From: DAOMNO01 sp035443885
GTDB taxonomy: Bacteria > Planctomycetota > Phycisphaerae > Phycisphaerales > SM1A02
Reading direction: 5' to 3'
Length of the DNA stretch: 64,000 nt
Assembly: GCA_035443885.1 (NCBI GenBank)
Contig: DAOMNO010000005.1
Location: 128,900-192,899 of the forward strand
Positions 1-9,183 of this stretch are shown piece by piece; position 1 is the first letter of the stretch, and every line of letters starts with the position of its first letter. The translations under genes were made by a program, and so were the position numbers. Under the pieces are notes generated by a model, which was not told the origin of the DNA, searched no databases, and worked only from the letters and a program-made list of their open reading frames with translations.

Positions 1-1
1 C

Positions 2-1645
2 GTCACCAAGAGCACCTCGAACGAGCGGAGCGCAACCGCCGCACCGACCCCGGCACCGGCCCCGACGCCAGCCCCCGTTGATCCAACCCGAGCGCGGGAT
101 TCGCAGCCCGCTTCTCAGGACGCACTTTCCGCCCGCCCGGTGAGCGAGAAGGATGAGTACTACAACGCGCTCGCCGCTGCGGAGCGATCCGCCGCCGCGA
201 ACGCGCCGCACATCGTGATCGCAGAGCCTTCCGTCCTCGACCTCGGCAAGATTCCAATCAATGACAAGGGCACCGGCATCATCAAACTGATTAACACCGG
301 CGATCGCCCGATGCGCATTGTCAGTTCGCGCACGTCATGCGGCTGCACGGCGGCGAACGTCCCTGCAGGCAAGGAACTGGAGCCGGGTGAGACCGTTGAC
401 ATTGAAATCAGCATGAGTGCCGGCGCGCAGCCGACGCAGTTGACGAAGACGGTTACGTTCATCGTGGATGGCCAGCCACCGCTCACCGCAACCGTGAAGG
501 GTCAGGGCATCGCCTTTGCGGTCATCGAGCCTGCGACGATCAGCCCCGAGCGCGATTCGTCGGGTCGCATCACCGTGCGTTCAATGGATGGCCAGGCGTT
601 CCGCATCACGAGCGTTGAGCCGCGTCTCGCTGCTTTCACGGATACGGTGGCCACTGAACACGAACTCCAGCTTTCATGGGATTCATGGCGAGAAATGGGC
701 CAGCCCTCGCGGTTGACCGTTCGCATTGATCACCCCGAAGTGAGCGTGCTTAACGCTATCATCCACAGCCACGTTCGTCCTGATCCGTTGAATCGCCAGC
801 TCGATTCGAGCAACCCACTCGCTGCGGAATCGGGCGAGCGTCGTCAGCCTGTGCTGCGCGACCCGATCGCCCTGATTCGGCAGAATCAGGTCGCGGAAGC
901 CCTTTCTCGCATTGAGCAGGGTGTCGACCCGAATGTAACCGACACAAACGGCGTGCCGCTGCTGTCCATCGCGGCGCGTCATGGCAGCCCGGAAATTGTG
1001 ATGGCTCTTATCAAGGCCGAAGCAAACGTCAACGGCGTTGACAAGGATGGCCGCACACCGTTGATGTGGGCGGGCCACTCAAAGAACGCAGAGATCATTC
1101 GCATTCTGCTTGCAGCCGGTGCGGATGTGAACGCACGCGACAACTCAGGCAGCAGTGCGCTGGCGTGGACGGCGATGGTCGGCAACGCGGAAAGCGTGCG
1201 ACTGCTGCTCAGTGCTGGTGCGAAGGTTGATACGGTTTCCTCAGCGGGCTACAACGCGCTGCTGTGGGCTGCGGGCTACGGCGAGCCGGAATCGGTCAAG
1301 CTCCTCGTTCAGGCCGGCGCTGATCTTGAAACCGCTGACCCCGCATGGAACATGACGCCCATCATGCACGCCGCCCGCACGGGCCGCGTGGATAACGTGA
1401 AGGTGCTGTTGGATGCCGGTGCAAAGCTGGAATCACGTGATGCATCTGGCCGCACGGTGCTGCTGCTTGCAGCGGGTGCTTCAGGCTCGAACGTTGAAAC
1501 GATCAAGGCTCTGCTTGCAGCGGGTGCCAAGCTTGATGTGAAGGATTCGCGCGATCGCACGGCGTTGGATCACGCCCGTGCCCGAACGGACGCCCGCGCT
1601 GCGGAAATCGTTACGCTGCTCGAATCCCTGATGAGCACCTCGTAA
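2..1645 (+). CDS. DUF1573 domain plus ankyrin-repeat protein (5' end outside window)
   Basis: The reading frame is open back to base 2, so the gene begins before the window; the GTG at 140 lies inside it. The upstream part codes a Pro/Ala-rich linker. Next comes a DUF1573-like beta-sandwich (bases about 210-520) with the family hallmarks: a hydrophobic strand ending in LDLGKIP and a Cys-Gly-Cys (SRTSCGCTAA). A less conserved stretch follows. From about base 890 there are seven or so ankyrin repeats (for example DGRTPLMWAGHSKNAEIIRI) running to the C-terminus. DUF1573 proteins are usually exported in Bacteroidetes and planctomycetes; ankyrin repeats bind proteins. The partner is unknown. A strong terminator follows. 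The domain calls are firm, the function is not. Confidence 0.88.
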   Translation, partial: VTKSTSNERSATAAPTPAPAPTPAPVDPTRARDSQPASQDALSARPVSEKDEYYNALAAAERSAAANAPHIVIAEPSVLDLGKIPINDKGTGIIKLINTGDRPMRIVSSRTSCGCTAANVPAGKELEPGETVDIEISMSAGAQPTQLTKTVTFIVDGQPPLTATVKGQGIAFAVIEPATISPERDSSGRITVRSMDGQAFRITSVEPRLAAFTDTVATEHELQLSWDSWREMGQPSRLTVRIDHPEVSVLNAIIHSHVRPDPLNRQLDSSNPLAAESGERRQPVLRDPIALIRQNQVAEALSRIEQGVDPNVTDTNGVPLLSIAARHGSPEIVMALIKAEANVNGVDKDGRTPLMWAGHSKNAEIIRILLAAGADVNARDNSGSSALAWTAMVGNAESVRLLLSAGAKVDTVSSAGYNALLWAAGYGEPESVKLLVQAGADLETADPAWNMTPIMHAARTGRVDNVKVLLDAGAKLESRDASGRTVLLLAAGASGSNVETIKALLAAGAKLDVKDSRDRTALDHARARTDARAAEIVTLLESLMSTS

Positions 1646-1670
1646 TCCGTCCATACGAAGCCTCCTCATG

Positions 1671-1709
1671 GAGCGGACGAAGTATCCACTTCGTCCGCTC
1701 TGTCTTTTT
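1671..1709 (+). terminator. Rho-independent terminator after the DUF1573/ankyrin gene
   Basis: A perfect 13-bp stem (GAGCGGACGAAGT at 1671-1683 pairing with 1688-1700) with a 4-base loop ATCC is followed by TGTCTTTTT. It starts 25 bases after the stop codon. This is a textbook intrinsic terminator. Confidence 0.93.
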
Positions 1710-1817
1710 GGCTCAAAAACCCTTGAAAAACGTCGATGGACCGCTTCGCAAACGATCCAATGCGGAGCCGGTATCATCCACATTCTCAAAGAACCTTCGA
1801 CCTGAGGAGATGATCGG

Positions 1818-3371
1818 ATGACGACCGCCACCGCTACGCCGCCCACCTCGCACACTCGCGTTTCGCCCTATGAGGAACTGCTCGCTTTAGTGAAGGACGC
1901 GAACCTGCTGGCAAGCTCTGCTGCGCTGCTGAGCTGGGATCAGGAAGTCATGATGCCGGACGCAGGCATTGAACTGCGCGGCAGGCAGCTCGCGCAGCTG
2001 GAGAAGCTCAGCCACGAGCAGGCTACTTCGTCACGTATCGGCGAACTGCTCGCGCTGTGCGAAAAAGACGCTTCGCTCACGAAGGACAAGCACAGCGTCG
2101 AATCGGTCAATCTTCGCGAAATTCGTCACCGTTACGATCGCAAGACGAAGCTGCCTTCAAGTCTTGTCGAGGAGCAGGCGCTGCTCTCCAGTTACGGTCA
2201 GCACGCATGGGCCGAAGCCAGGCGGAACTCCGACTTCAATCACTTCAAGCCATGGCTGGAGAAGATTGTCGATCTGCTCCGCCGAAAGGCGGAGTGTCTT
2301 GGCTGGTCTGCGGGCGGCGAGCCATGGGACGCACTTGCGGAAGATTACGAGCCGGGCTGCACGGCGAAGGACGTACAGGCGGTGTTCGCACCGTTGCGCG
2401 AGCGGTTGCAGAAGCTTCTTGGCGAGTTGATGAACGCGCCGAGGCAGCCGAGCAATGCGTTCAATGAAACCAAGCTGCCGATCGATCAGCAGGAAAAGTT
2501 CGTCCGCTTCATTGCAGGGTCAATCGGCTTCGATTTCAAGCGAGGCCGGCTTGATCGTTCCACGCATCCGTTCTGCTCTGGTACGCATTGCAACGACGTG
2601 CGCCTGACGACGCGCTTCCACGAGGACAATCTCAACGATGCGCTCGGTTCAACCATGCATGAGTGCGGCCATGGCATTTACGAGCAGGGACTGCTGCTGG
2701 AGCATGTCGGCACGCCGATGGGCGATTCCATCTCGCTCGGCATTCATGAGAGCCAGAGCCGCATGTGGGAGAATCAGGTCGGTCGCTCGCGAGCGTTCTG
2801 GAAGTGGGCCTATCCGAAACTTCAGGAGCACTTCGGCGATGGCGTGAAGCAGCTTTCAATGGATGATGTGTACGAAGGCGCGAACATTGTCAAGCCGGAC
2901 TTCATCCGTGTTGAAGCCGACGAAGCGACATACAACATGCACATCATGATCCGCTTCGAGATTGAGCGCGCCTTGCTCAAGGGTGAACTGAAGGTGGCGG
3001 ATATCCCCGGCGTGTGGAACGCAAAATACAAGGAATACCTTGGCATCGACGTGCCGGACAATCGGCGCGGCTGCCTGCAGGACATTCACTGGTCCATGGT
3101 GTCGATGGGTTATTTCCCCACCTATACACTCGGCAATCTTTATGCAGCGCAGTTCTTCGAGAAAGCAATGGTAGACATGCCCGACCTGTACTCGCAGTTC
3201 GAGCGCGGTGAGTTCAGCGCGCTGAAGACGTGGCTCAACACGCACATTCACGCGCACGGCAAGCGATACCACGCGGGCGAACTCTGCGAGCGCGTTACAG
3301 GCAAGCCACTGAGCGCCGAGCCGCTGATGCGATATCTCGAAGGCAAACTCAGGCCGATTTACGGGCTGTGA
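1818..3371 (+). CDS. M32 family metallocarboxypeptidase (carboxypeptidase Taq type)
   Basis: A zinc carboxypeptidase removing C-terminal residues from peptides, probably cytoplasmic since no signal peptide is visible. The 517-residue length fits the family (about 500). The zinc site is clear: HECGH with ligands His281 and His285 and catalytic Glu282, followed 30 residues after the first His by Glu311 in the family motif HESQSR. The C-terminal half is also typical, with the segment around DIHWSMVSMGYFPTYTLGN. The ATG at 1818 is preceded by GAGGAG at 1804-1809, a good ribosome binding site. It stands alone, transcribed after the terminator at 1671 and convergent with the next gene. Confidence 0.96.
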   Translation: MTTATATPPTSHTRVSPYEELLALVKDANLLASSAALLSWDQEVMMPDAGIELRGRQLAQLEKLSHEQATSSRIGELLALCEKDASLTKDKHSVESVNLREIRHRYDRKTKLPSSLVEEQALLSSYGQHAWAEARRNSDFNHFKPWLEKIVDLLRRKAECLGWSAGGEPWDALAEDYEPGCTAKDVQAVFAPLRERLQKLLGELMNAPRQPSNAFNETKLPIDQQEKFVRFIAGSIGFDFKRGRLDRSTHPFCSGTHCNDVRLTTRFHEDNLNDALGSTMHECGHGIYEQGLLLEHVGTPMGDSISLGIHESQSRMWENQVGRSRAFWKWAYPKLQEHFGDGVKQLSMDDVYEGANIVKPDFIRVEADEATYNMHIMIRFEIERALLKGELKVADIPGVWNAKYKEYLGIDVPDNRRGCLQDIHWSMVSMGYFPTYTLGNLYAAQFFEKAMVDMPDLYSQFERGEFSALKTWLNTHIHAHGKRYHAGELCERVTGKPLSAEPLMRYLEGKLRPIYGL

Positions 3372-3389
3372 GCATCGCTGGGTGCAGTG

Positions 3390-4895
3390 CTAACCCCAGT
3401 TGCTGAGAAGGATCAGCAGGTCCTGCACATCAACGGTTCCGTTGCCGTTGAGATCAGCAGGGCAATCGCCACGAGGCGGGCACGGTCCCCACGCGCCGAG
3501 AAGAATGAGCAGATCAAGCACATCGACGACGCCGTCGATATGGAGATCGCCCGTCTTTGGCGTGTATTCGATGCGGCGTAACTGCCCCAGCCAGGTGAGG
3601 AAATAGAGTTCGCCGGTCGTCGGGTGAGAAACCAGATCTGTGAAGGGGAATCCTGCACCGAGCGGCAAGGGGAGCAAATCAATGAACTGATTGTCGGCGT
3701 CGGTTCGTAGCGCCATCAGCCAGCCGTTCATGTAGTCGCCGAAGATGAGTGCGCCGTGATACTGTTGAGGCCACGTCGTGCCTTGATAGAACGCGCCGCC
3801 GATGACGCAGCGGCCGACAAAGCCAGGAGGCGTTGAGATCGTCGGGTTGCTGTGATGCCATGAAATGATGGGTGGCCTAACCGGACCGGGATTGTTCGGG
3901 CTGCCGAGGGAACTGCAACCTGAGTGTGCCGGATTGGCATTGAAGTATGAAGCCTGAATGTTGAAGCCTTCATAACAGGGCCAGCCGAAGTTCTCGCCGC
4001 CGGTGCTGACGTTGATTTCTTCCCACAGCGCCCAGCCGACATCGCCAATGTAAAGTGTACCGGGACCGGGTGAGCCGGGCCGAACGGCAAAGCGAAACGG
4101 GTTGCGCAGACCATAGGCCCACACCCGCGAGGCCTTATCGCTGCCGCGGCCAGTCCAATATGGATTGGACGGCAATCCGAATCCGGTGGCGGGATCAATG
4201 CGAAGGATCTTTCCCGCGTGCGAGCCGAGAAACTGCGCGCGAAATGCGCCAACGTTTTCGATGGGATCGTTCAAGCCTTCTGCAAAGCAAGCGGGATGCT
4301 GCCCGCCGGGGTCCATCGCGGTGAAGCTGGCGCCGTCGCCGGCAGAAACGAACAGCGACCCATCATTCCCCCAGCGCAGCGCGCCAATGGTGTGGCTCGG
4401 CGTACAACTGGGAAATCCCTCAGCGGCGGTTTCACCGATCAGCACATGACAGGACTTGAGGTCCGCCTGATTGCCATTGCTTGCAACGGTGCCGGTGTAG
4501 CGCACAAGCCGCGCGAACGTGTTCGTGCAGCTTGCACCGCATGAATCGACGGTATAGAGCAGATACACATGCCGATTTGCGGCAAAGTCCGGATCGAGTG
4601 CGATGCACAACAGGCCGAGATCCCAATACTCAATCACTTCCTGACGCAGATCGATGAACGGTGTCGGCAGGAGCGAGCCGTTTTCCAGAACGACCACGCG
4701 ACCATCACGCAAGCTGATGAAGAGTCGGCCGTCGGGGGCAAAGGCCATGCTGGTCGGCCATGCGAGACCGCCGAGCACGAGCGGGGCGCTGAAGGATTGC
4801 GCTACCGCAGGCACGGCTGTGGCGGCGAGCGCGAGCGTGCCCACCATGGCGAGCATCAGCGCTGTTCGACTCTCGCGCCGTCGGAAATTCCCCAT
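3390..4895 (-). CDS. Secreted glucose/sorbosone-dehydrogenase-like beta-propeller with C-terminal dockerin-like repeats
   Basis: A PQQ-type soluble sugar dehydrogenase fold (GSDH family). Start ATG at 4895 is chosen because GGAGGAGGA lies 5 bases upstream and the product then begins with Arg-rich residues and a hydrophobic signal peptide ending near AVAQ (about residue 37); the frame is open further upstream but without this logic. Propeller motifs include TSMAFAPDGRLFISLRDGRV, RWGNDGSLFVSAGDGAS and VWAYGLRNPFRF. The last 55 residues hold two dockerin-like calcium-loop repeats (DGVVDVLDLLILLGAWG and NGNGTVDVQDLLILLSNWG), joined by a Cys-rich linker. Its substrate is unknown; the tail suggests anchoring or complex formation outside the cell. 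Confidence 0.93.
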   Translation of the reverse strand: MGNFRRRESRTALMLAMVGTLALAATAVPAVAQSFSAPLVLGGLAWPTSMAFAPDGRLFISLRDGRVVVLENGSLLPTPFIDLRQEVIEYWDLGLLCIALDPDFAANRHVYLLYTVDSCGASCTNTFARLVRYTGTVASNGNQADLKSCHVLIGETAAEGFPSCTPSHTIGALRWGNDGSLFVSAGDGASFTAMDPGGQHPACFAEGLNDPIENVGAFRAQFLGSHAGKILRIDPATGFGLPSNPYWTGRGSDKASRVWAYGLRNPFRFAVRPGSPGPGTLYIGDVGWALWEEINVSTGGENFGWPCYEGFNIQASYFNANPAHSGCSSLGSPNNPGPVRPPIISWHHSNPTISTPPGFVGRCVIGGAFYQGTTWPQQYHGALIFGDYMNGWLMALRTDADNQFIDLLPLPLGAGFPFTDLVSHPTTGELYFLTWLGQLRRIEYTPKTGDLHIDGVVDVLDLLILLGAWGPCPPRGDCPADLNGNGTVDVQDLLILLSNWG

Positions 4896-5067
4896 TGTGA
4901 TCCTCCTCCAAACACGACACCCGATCGTCCGCATTTCGCTCATCGTCCGAATCGTTGCCACTCGACACTATGACGCCGCATTGAGGACTGTCAAGGATGA
5001 AAGAGAGGTGAGCAGAGAGAATTGAGGAGAAGTAAAACAGGGCAACACAATTCACTGGATCCAGGCC

Positions 5068-5997
5068 TCAGGCCGTCGCTTCGATCGGTTGCGGATGGGC
5101 CATGAACGCGGGCTTCTGCGTGGCGGCCTGTTCTGTCCATTTCTTTTCTTCTGGAATCACGGTGCCGCATTCCGGGCAGGTGTCCGCACGGAGACGAAAG
5201 AGCGAGTAGCCGCAGTCGCAGCGAGGTTCTTCCAGTTCGATGTTCATCAGCGTGCCGCAGGCGATGCATCGCGTGGGGCCTGTGCGTGTTACTTGCTCTG
5301 TCGAGCACTTGGGGCAGCAGAGTTCGACTTCGATGCGCTCGCCGAGTGATTCACGTCGGGCGTTCTCTCGCCGCTTCATTGTCAGTAGAACGACAGGCAC
5401 GAAGATCGTGCCAAGCGCTGTGAACACACTGCCGAAGATCAAGATGTTCATGGCGAGTGCTCCCATCACGTTTGACACCATGATGTCGTCAAACAGGGTT
5501 GCCATCGCCACGACTGAAGTGGTCCACGCCACCGCTGCGAGAACCAGTTTCAGGCCGAGACCTGTTCCACCTCGGCTTGGCACCACTGCAAGAAAGCCGG
5601 AGTGCACGCACGCGATGGCGAAGATGGTGAGCATGCCTGCCAAGCGCGCATAGAGCATCTGCTGAGATGAGCGCAGACTATCCCAGAGAACTGGCCACCA
5701 CAGCATGGCTGCGCCCGCAGCAACGAATATCGAAAGCAGCATCAATGGCGCCATGCGGCGTTGATGCATGATGATCGAAGCGCACAATATCAGCCCCGCA
5801 AAGAGCGTCGTGATGAACATGGCGCTGAAGAAATGTCTGAACCATGCCGAATGCGGCTCAAAGAGGAAATACACGATGAGCAGCGCCGCGTTGAAGGCGA
5901 GGCCCGCAATCACGACCCCGGCAAGCAGCCGCACAAGCCACAGCGAGGCGATTCTGCCCAGTGTGTGAAGCGGCGATGAAGGCGAGGAAGTCATCAT
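5068..5997 (-). CDS. Membrane protein with two C-terminal zinc ribbons
   Basis: About 309 residues. The first two thirds contain about six hydrophobic segments (for instance LLAGVVIAGLAFNAALLIVY). The C-terminal cytosolic tail holds two zinc-ribbon knuckle pairs: CPKC with CIAC, then RCDCGYS with CPEC. The start ATG at 5997 overlaps the stop of the upstream gene as ATGA, with AAGGTGAG as a possible ribosome binding site. I know no function. It belongs to a run of zinc-ribbon membrane proteins (see 5994-6707 and 6732-8234) downstream of ilvE, so co-expression is likely. Confidence 0.85.
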   Translation of the reverse strand: MMTSSPSSPLHTLGRIASLWLVRLLAGVVIAGLAFNAALLIVYFLFEPHSAWFRHFFSAMFITTLFAGLILCASIIMHQRRMAPLMLLSIFVAAGAAMLWWPVLWDSLRSSQQMLYARLAGMLTIFAIACVHSGFLAVVPSRGGTGLGLKLVLAAVAWTTSVVAMATLFDDIMVSNVMGALAMNILIFGSVFTALGTIFVPVVLLTMKRRENARRESLGERIEVELCCPKCSTEQVTRTGPTRCIACGTLMNIELEEPRCDCGYSLFRLRADTCPECGTVIPEEKKWTEQAATQKPAFMAHPQPIEATA

Positions 5998-6707
5998 GTG
6001 AGGCTCACCTTGATGCCGAGTTTGCATGCCTCACATCGCGAGCCTTCGGTCTTGATCGTCTGGCGCAGCTTGCAGCGCGGGCACGTGAGTGTCATGTCGA
6101 GCGGCTCGATGATCGGCGCATCGCGACCGCGCAACCGATGGAGATACACCGTTGCGACGATTGTGAGCACGCCGCCGCCGATGAACACCGTGATCGTGGA
6201 CGCAATTCGGGCGAGCACGTCGCGCGCATCGAAGTTCAGCCACGGGTCCATGAACACGATGACGCTGATGAACGCAGCGAGCAAGCCAGCCATCGCGATC
6301 GTGCAGCGCCTGATCCAGATAAGCGTTGTGTTGGGCAGGCGAATGGCGGTGAGCAGGCCCGCGAGTGCGCCGAACGCCGTCAGGCTGGTGGCCGGTGCGC
6401 CGATGATCGCCAGCCAGCGATCCATGGCCGCTGTGCGGGAGAATACCAAAGCCCAGATCATGCCGATCATCGAAGTGCAGCCGATGAGCGCAGCAACAAG
6501 CGAGATGGCAAGCAATCGCGGCAGGTGTCCCATTTCGCGCGCACGCGCGATGGCATAGGCCATCAACGCATAGCCGCCCAGCAGCAACGCGACGTTGCCA
6601 ATCGTCAGGAGTACCCAGCTGGAATTCATGAATGTCGCGCCGAACAGCAGTGCGCCGACAGTGAGTGCCACGGTGAAGACCCAGAACATCAGTCGGCTGA
6701 TCCGCAT
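5994..6707 (-). CDS. Membrane protein with one C-terminal zinc ribbon
   Basis: A 237-residue protein with about six predicted membrane segments (for instance LMFWVFTVALTVGALLFGATF) and a short cytosolic tail with one zinc ribbon: CPRC, 12 residues, CEAC. Its build is a shorter version of the protein at 5068-5997 with which it overlaps by four bases (ATGA), pointing to translational coupling. The ATG at 6707 is 25 bases after the stop of the Yip1-like gene. Function unknown; possible paralogue of its downstream neighbour. Confidence 0.84.
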   Translation of the reverse strand: MRISRLMFWVFTVALTVGALLFGATFMNSSWVLLTIGNVALLLGGYALMAYAIARAREMGHLPRLLAISLVAALIGCTSMIGMIWALVFSRTAAMDRWLAIIGAPATSLTAFGALAGLLTAIRLPNTTLIWIRRCTIAMAGLLAAFISVIVFMDPWLNFDARDVLARIASTITVFIGGGVLTIVATVYLHRLRGRDAPIIEPLDMTLTCPRCKLRQTIKTEGSRCEACKLGIKVSLT

Positions 6708-6731
6708 GGCCGCAACGCTCCTGATGCGCCG

Positions 6732-8234
6732 CTAATGGTCGGCGTCATTCATGTTCTTCGGGGGGGCGGCAAAATCCTTTCCATGCAGCACATCCTGCGG
6801 ATGCGGCAGTGGCGGGAGATTCCATTGCTCACGCAGGCGATTCTGTTCCGCCAGGGCCTCTTCAAACTCATCAAGGCGAAATGAAACACTTCTGCGGGAT
6901 GTGCCTGAAGCATTCCCGGCAGGCGTGCCGACCCACACGGTGTTCGGCGGGCTTGGGTTCCAGACCGGGTCGGGCCAGACGATAAGCAGCCAGAGGTCTG
7001 GATCGGGATCAGCAGGCAGGCCGGGATACGTGAAGACGCAGTCGCCGACGCGATACGCCACCAGATGCTCGGGCATCGCTGCGACGGCTTCGTTGATCAT
7101 CGCGCGTTGCTGGCGAACATCCAGAAACGACAGATTGATCAGGTTGCTGCTGCCCACGGGAACCACGTCCGGCGTTGTCATCGAACTGGAAGTTACGAAC
7201 TCCCAGGGATGGCAAAGACCGTCAGGGACGTAAGTGAGCACATGGACGGGCCATTGCGAGTTTGAACGGCTGTTTTCGAGCAGTGTCGCCATTCGCTGCG
7301 CAGTCGTACCCGAAGCTTGCGAGCCGACGAACATGCCGCCCCCCATCATGCCCGGTGCTGCAGCCATGACGCTGTATATGAGAGCGACGTACCCGCCGAT
7401 GAGAAGGATGATGAACGTGAGCGGCGGCGTGAGGACTGCAAATGCGGCGCGCCCGCCACCGATGCGATGCGCGGTCTTTGTCATGATCGTCGCGCTGATG
7501 ACCCACCAGATCCACCCGATATAACCGCCGAAGCAGGGCAGTGCGCTGGTGATGTTCGCGCCGGAGCTGTAGCACAGCGCTTGATATGTGCGACCGATTG
7601 AGTACGTGAGCGTACCCGTCATGCGCAACAGGATGTGTGTCGCTGCACCCCAGAGGACGATGCCGATCAGCCACCCCAGCGTCATGGTGCCAAAGAAGAC
7701 GCCCATAAAAGCAAGGAACCACAATGCGCCGGCTCCGCCAGCGCCCATGCCGAGTGGAATCAGCAGGAACAGCAGAAACGGCAACACGCTGATCAGAGCC
7801 GTAATCACGATCGTAATGACCGCGAACAGCCATGCATCCAATGTTCCCTTTTCACCCGGTGCCGCATGGATCATCCTGTGCGGCTGGATGAGCGAACCCC
7901 ATACGGTCTTGAACCACGCTGAAAAGCGGCCCCTGCGATTGCGCTCAAGCCACGGCACGGCGTCGGGCACGGTGGCGAATTCGCTGACGCCCTGCGTGGG
8001 CAGCAGGATCATGCCGTCCATGTGAACGTGATGCCCGCAGAGGCACTCGAATTCAACTGGGTCGAGATGGCCTTTCTGTGTGGTGCCGTAGTAAGCCTGC
8101 GCGCAGTGCGGGCAGATGAACTGCACTGCATTGGGAACGAACTCGTATTCGCTTGGGGCGAACGCCTTGCCGCATTCCGGGCAGTTCCTGGCGGGCAGGT
8201 TCCAAAGGGCGTAATCACATTGCGTGCATCGCAT
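6732..8234 (-). CDS. Yip1-domain-like membrane protein with N-terminal zinc ribbons
   Basis: The ATG at 8234 gives an N-terminus that is itself a zinc ribbon (MRCTQCDYALWN then CPEC), with GGGGAG about nine bases upstream; the frame extends further back but those residues are low-complexity and overlap ilvE. A second Cys set (CPHC and CLCG) follows near residues 50-75. About residues 150-350 are a multi-pass membrane region with Yip1-like features, such as RTYQALCYSSGANI and GYIGWIWWVISATIM. The C-terminal 150 residues look soluble. Bacterial Yip1-like proteins have no settled role. It sits 31 bases after ilvE. Confidence 0.83.
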   Translation of the reverse strand: MRCTQCDYALWNLPARNCPECGKAFAPSEYEFVPNAVQFICPHCAQAYYGTTQKGHLDPVEFECLCGHHVHMDGMILLPTQGVSEFATVPDAVPWLERNRRGRFSAWFKTVWGSLIQPHRMIHAAPGEKGTLDAWLFAVITIVITALISVLPFLLFLLIPLGMGAGGAGALWFLAFMGVFFGTMTLGWLIGIVLWGAATHILLRMTGTLTYSIGRTYQALCYSSGANITSALPCFGGYIGWIWWVISATIMTKTAHRIGGGRAAFAVLTPPLTFIILLIGGYVALIYSVMAAAPGMMGGGMFVGSQASGTTAQRMATLLENSRSNSQWPVHVLTYVPDGLCHPWEFVTSSSMTTPDVVPVGSSNLINLSFLDVRQQRAMINEAVAAMPEHLVAYRVGDCVFTYPGLPADPDPDLWLLIVWPDPVWNPSPPNTVWVGTPAGNASGTSRRSVSFRLDEFEEALAEQNRLREQWNLPPLPHPQDVLHGKDFAAPPKNMNDADH

Positions 8235-8265
8235 CGAAACCGGCTCCCCTTCACGCGGGCAAAGA

Positions 8266-9138
8266 TCAATCTTCCGGCGCGTTCGCAGCGACGCGCTTGC
8301 GGAACTCTTGCGTGAGCGCAGCGGTGATCGCTCCGACGCGGCCATTGCCGATGATGTACTCGTCGATCTGCGACACGCCAATGATCTCCGCAGCCGTGCC
8401 TGTGAGGAACACCTCATCCGCAGCCAGCACCTCGTCAAGCTTCATCATCTTCTCTTCGACAGCATAGCCCAGCGCGGGTGCGACTGTGTCCAGCACGAAC
8501 TCGCGCGTGATGCCATGCAGGATGCCCGCGCTCTTGGGCGGCGTAAGAATCCGCTTGTTCTTGATGATGAAGATGTTGTCGCCCGTGCATTCAGCGACGT
8601 GGCCGTCGATGTTCAGCATGATTGCCTCAAGCACGTCGGCGTCGATCGCTTCGATCTTCGCGAGGATGTTGTTGAGGTAGTTGAGGCTCTTGATGGCGGG
8701 GTCAAGGCAGGGAATCGGAATGCGAGGCCGTTGCGCCACGATCACCTTCATACCCTTCTCGTAAAGCTCATCAGGGTAGAGCTGAATCTTATCCGCGATG
8801 ACGATCGTACCTGCACGCGGGCAACGGAAGGGGTGCAGGCCAAGCGTACCGGCGCCGCGCGTGAAGATAAGCCGAATGTATCCGTCCCTCAGGTTGTTGG
8901 CCGCAAGCGTTTCGCGAATCGCGCGGGCGACTTCATCAGGCGTGTACGCGGGAGTGAGACGAATCTTCTCCGCTGACTGGTACATGCGCCGAAGGTGTGA
9001 GGCGAGCTTGAAGACGCGCCCGTTGTAGGCGCGAATGCCCTCGAAGCAGCCATCGCCGTAGAGAAGGCCGTGATCGAACACGCTCACCTTCGCATCGGCC
9101 TGATCCACCAGTTTGCCGTCCAACCAGACTTTCGCCAT
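8266..9138 (-). CDS. ilvE: Branched-chain amino acid aminotransferase
   Basis: PLP fold-type IV enzyme that interconverts Leu/Ile/Val and their 2-oxo acids with glutamate/2-oxoglutarate. At 290 residues it has the normal length. The Schiff-base lysine is Lys150 in the segment AIKSLNYLNNILAKIEA; other family marks are the N-terminal FDHGLLYGDGCFEGIRAYNG, the glycine-rich GTGDN-like stretch HVAECTGDNIF, and the phosphate-binding FLTGTAAEI near the C-terminus. D-amino-acid transaminase and aminodeoxychorismate lyase share the fold, but EGIR and the overall pattern fit IlvE best. It lies between a uracil-DNA glycosylase and zinc-ribbon membrane genes, with no other branched-chain gene nearby. Confidence 0.95.
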   Translation of the reverse strand: MAKVWLDGKLVDQADAKVSVFDHGLLYGDGCFEGIRAYNGRVFKLASHLRRMYQSAEKIRLTPAYTPDEVARAIRETLAANNLRDGYIRLIFTRGAGTLGLHPFRCPRAGTIVIADKIQLYPDELYEKGMKVIVAQRPRIPIPCLDPAIKSLNYLNNILAKIEAIDADVLEAIMLNIDGHVAECTGDNIFIIKNKRILTPPKSAGILHGITREFVLDTVAPALGYAVEEKMMKLDEVLAADEVFLTGTAAEIIGVSQIDEYIIGNGRVGAITAALTQEFRKRVAANAPED

Positions 9139-9183
9139 GCCAGAAAGTGTAACAAAAGCAGGTTGGGGGATGAGGACCCACGG

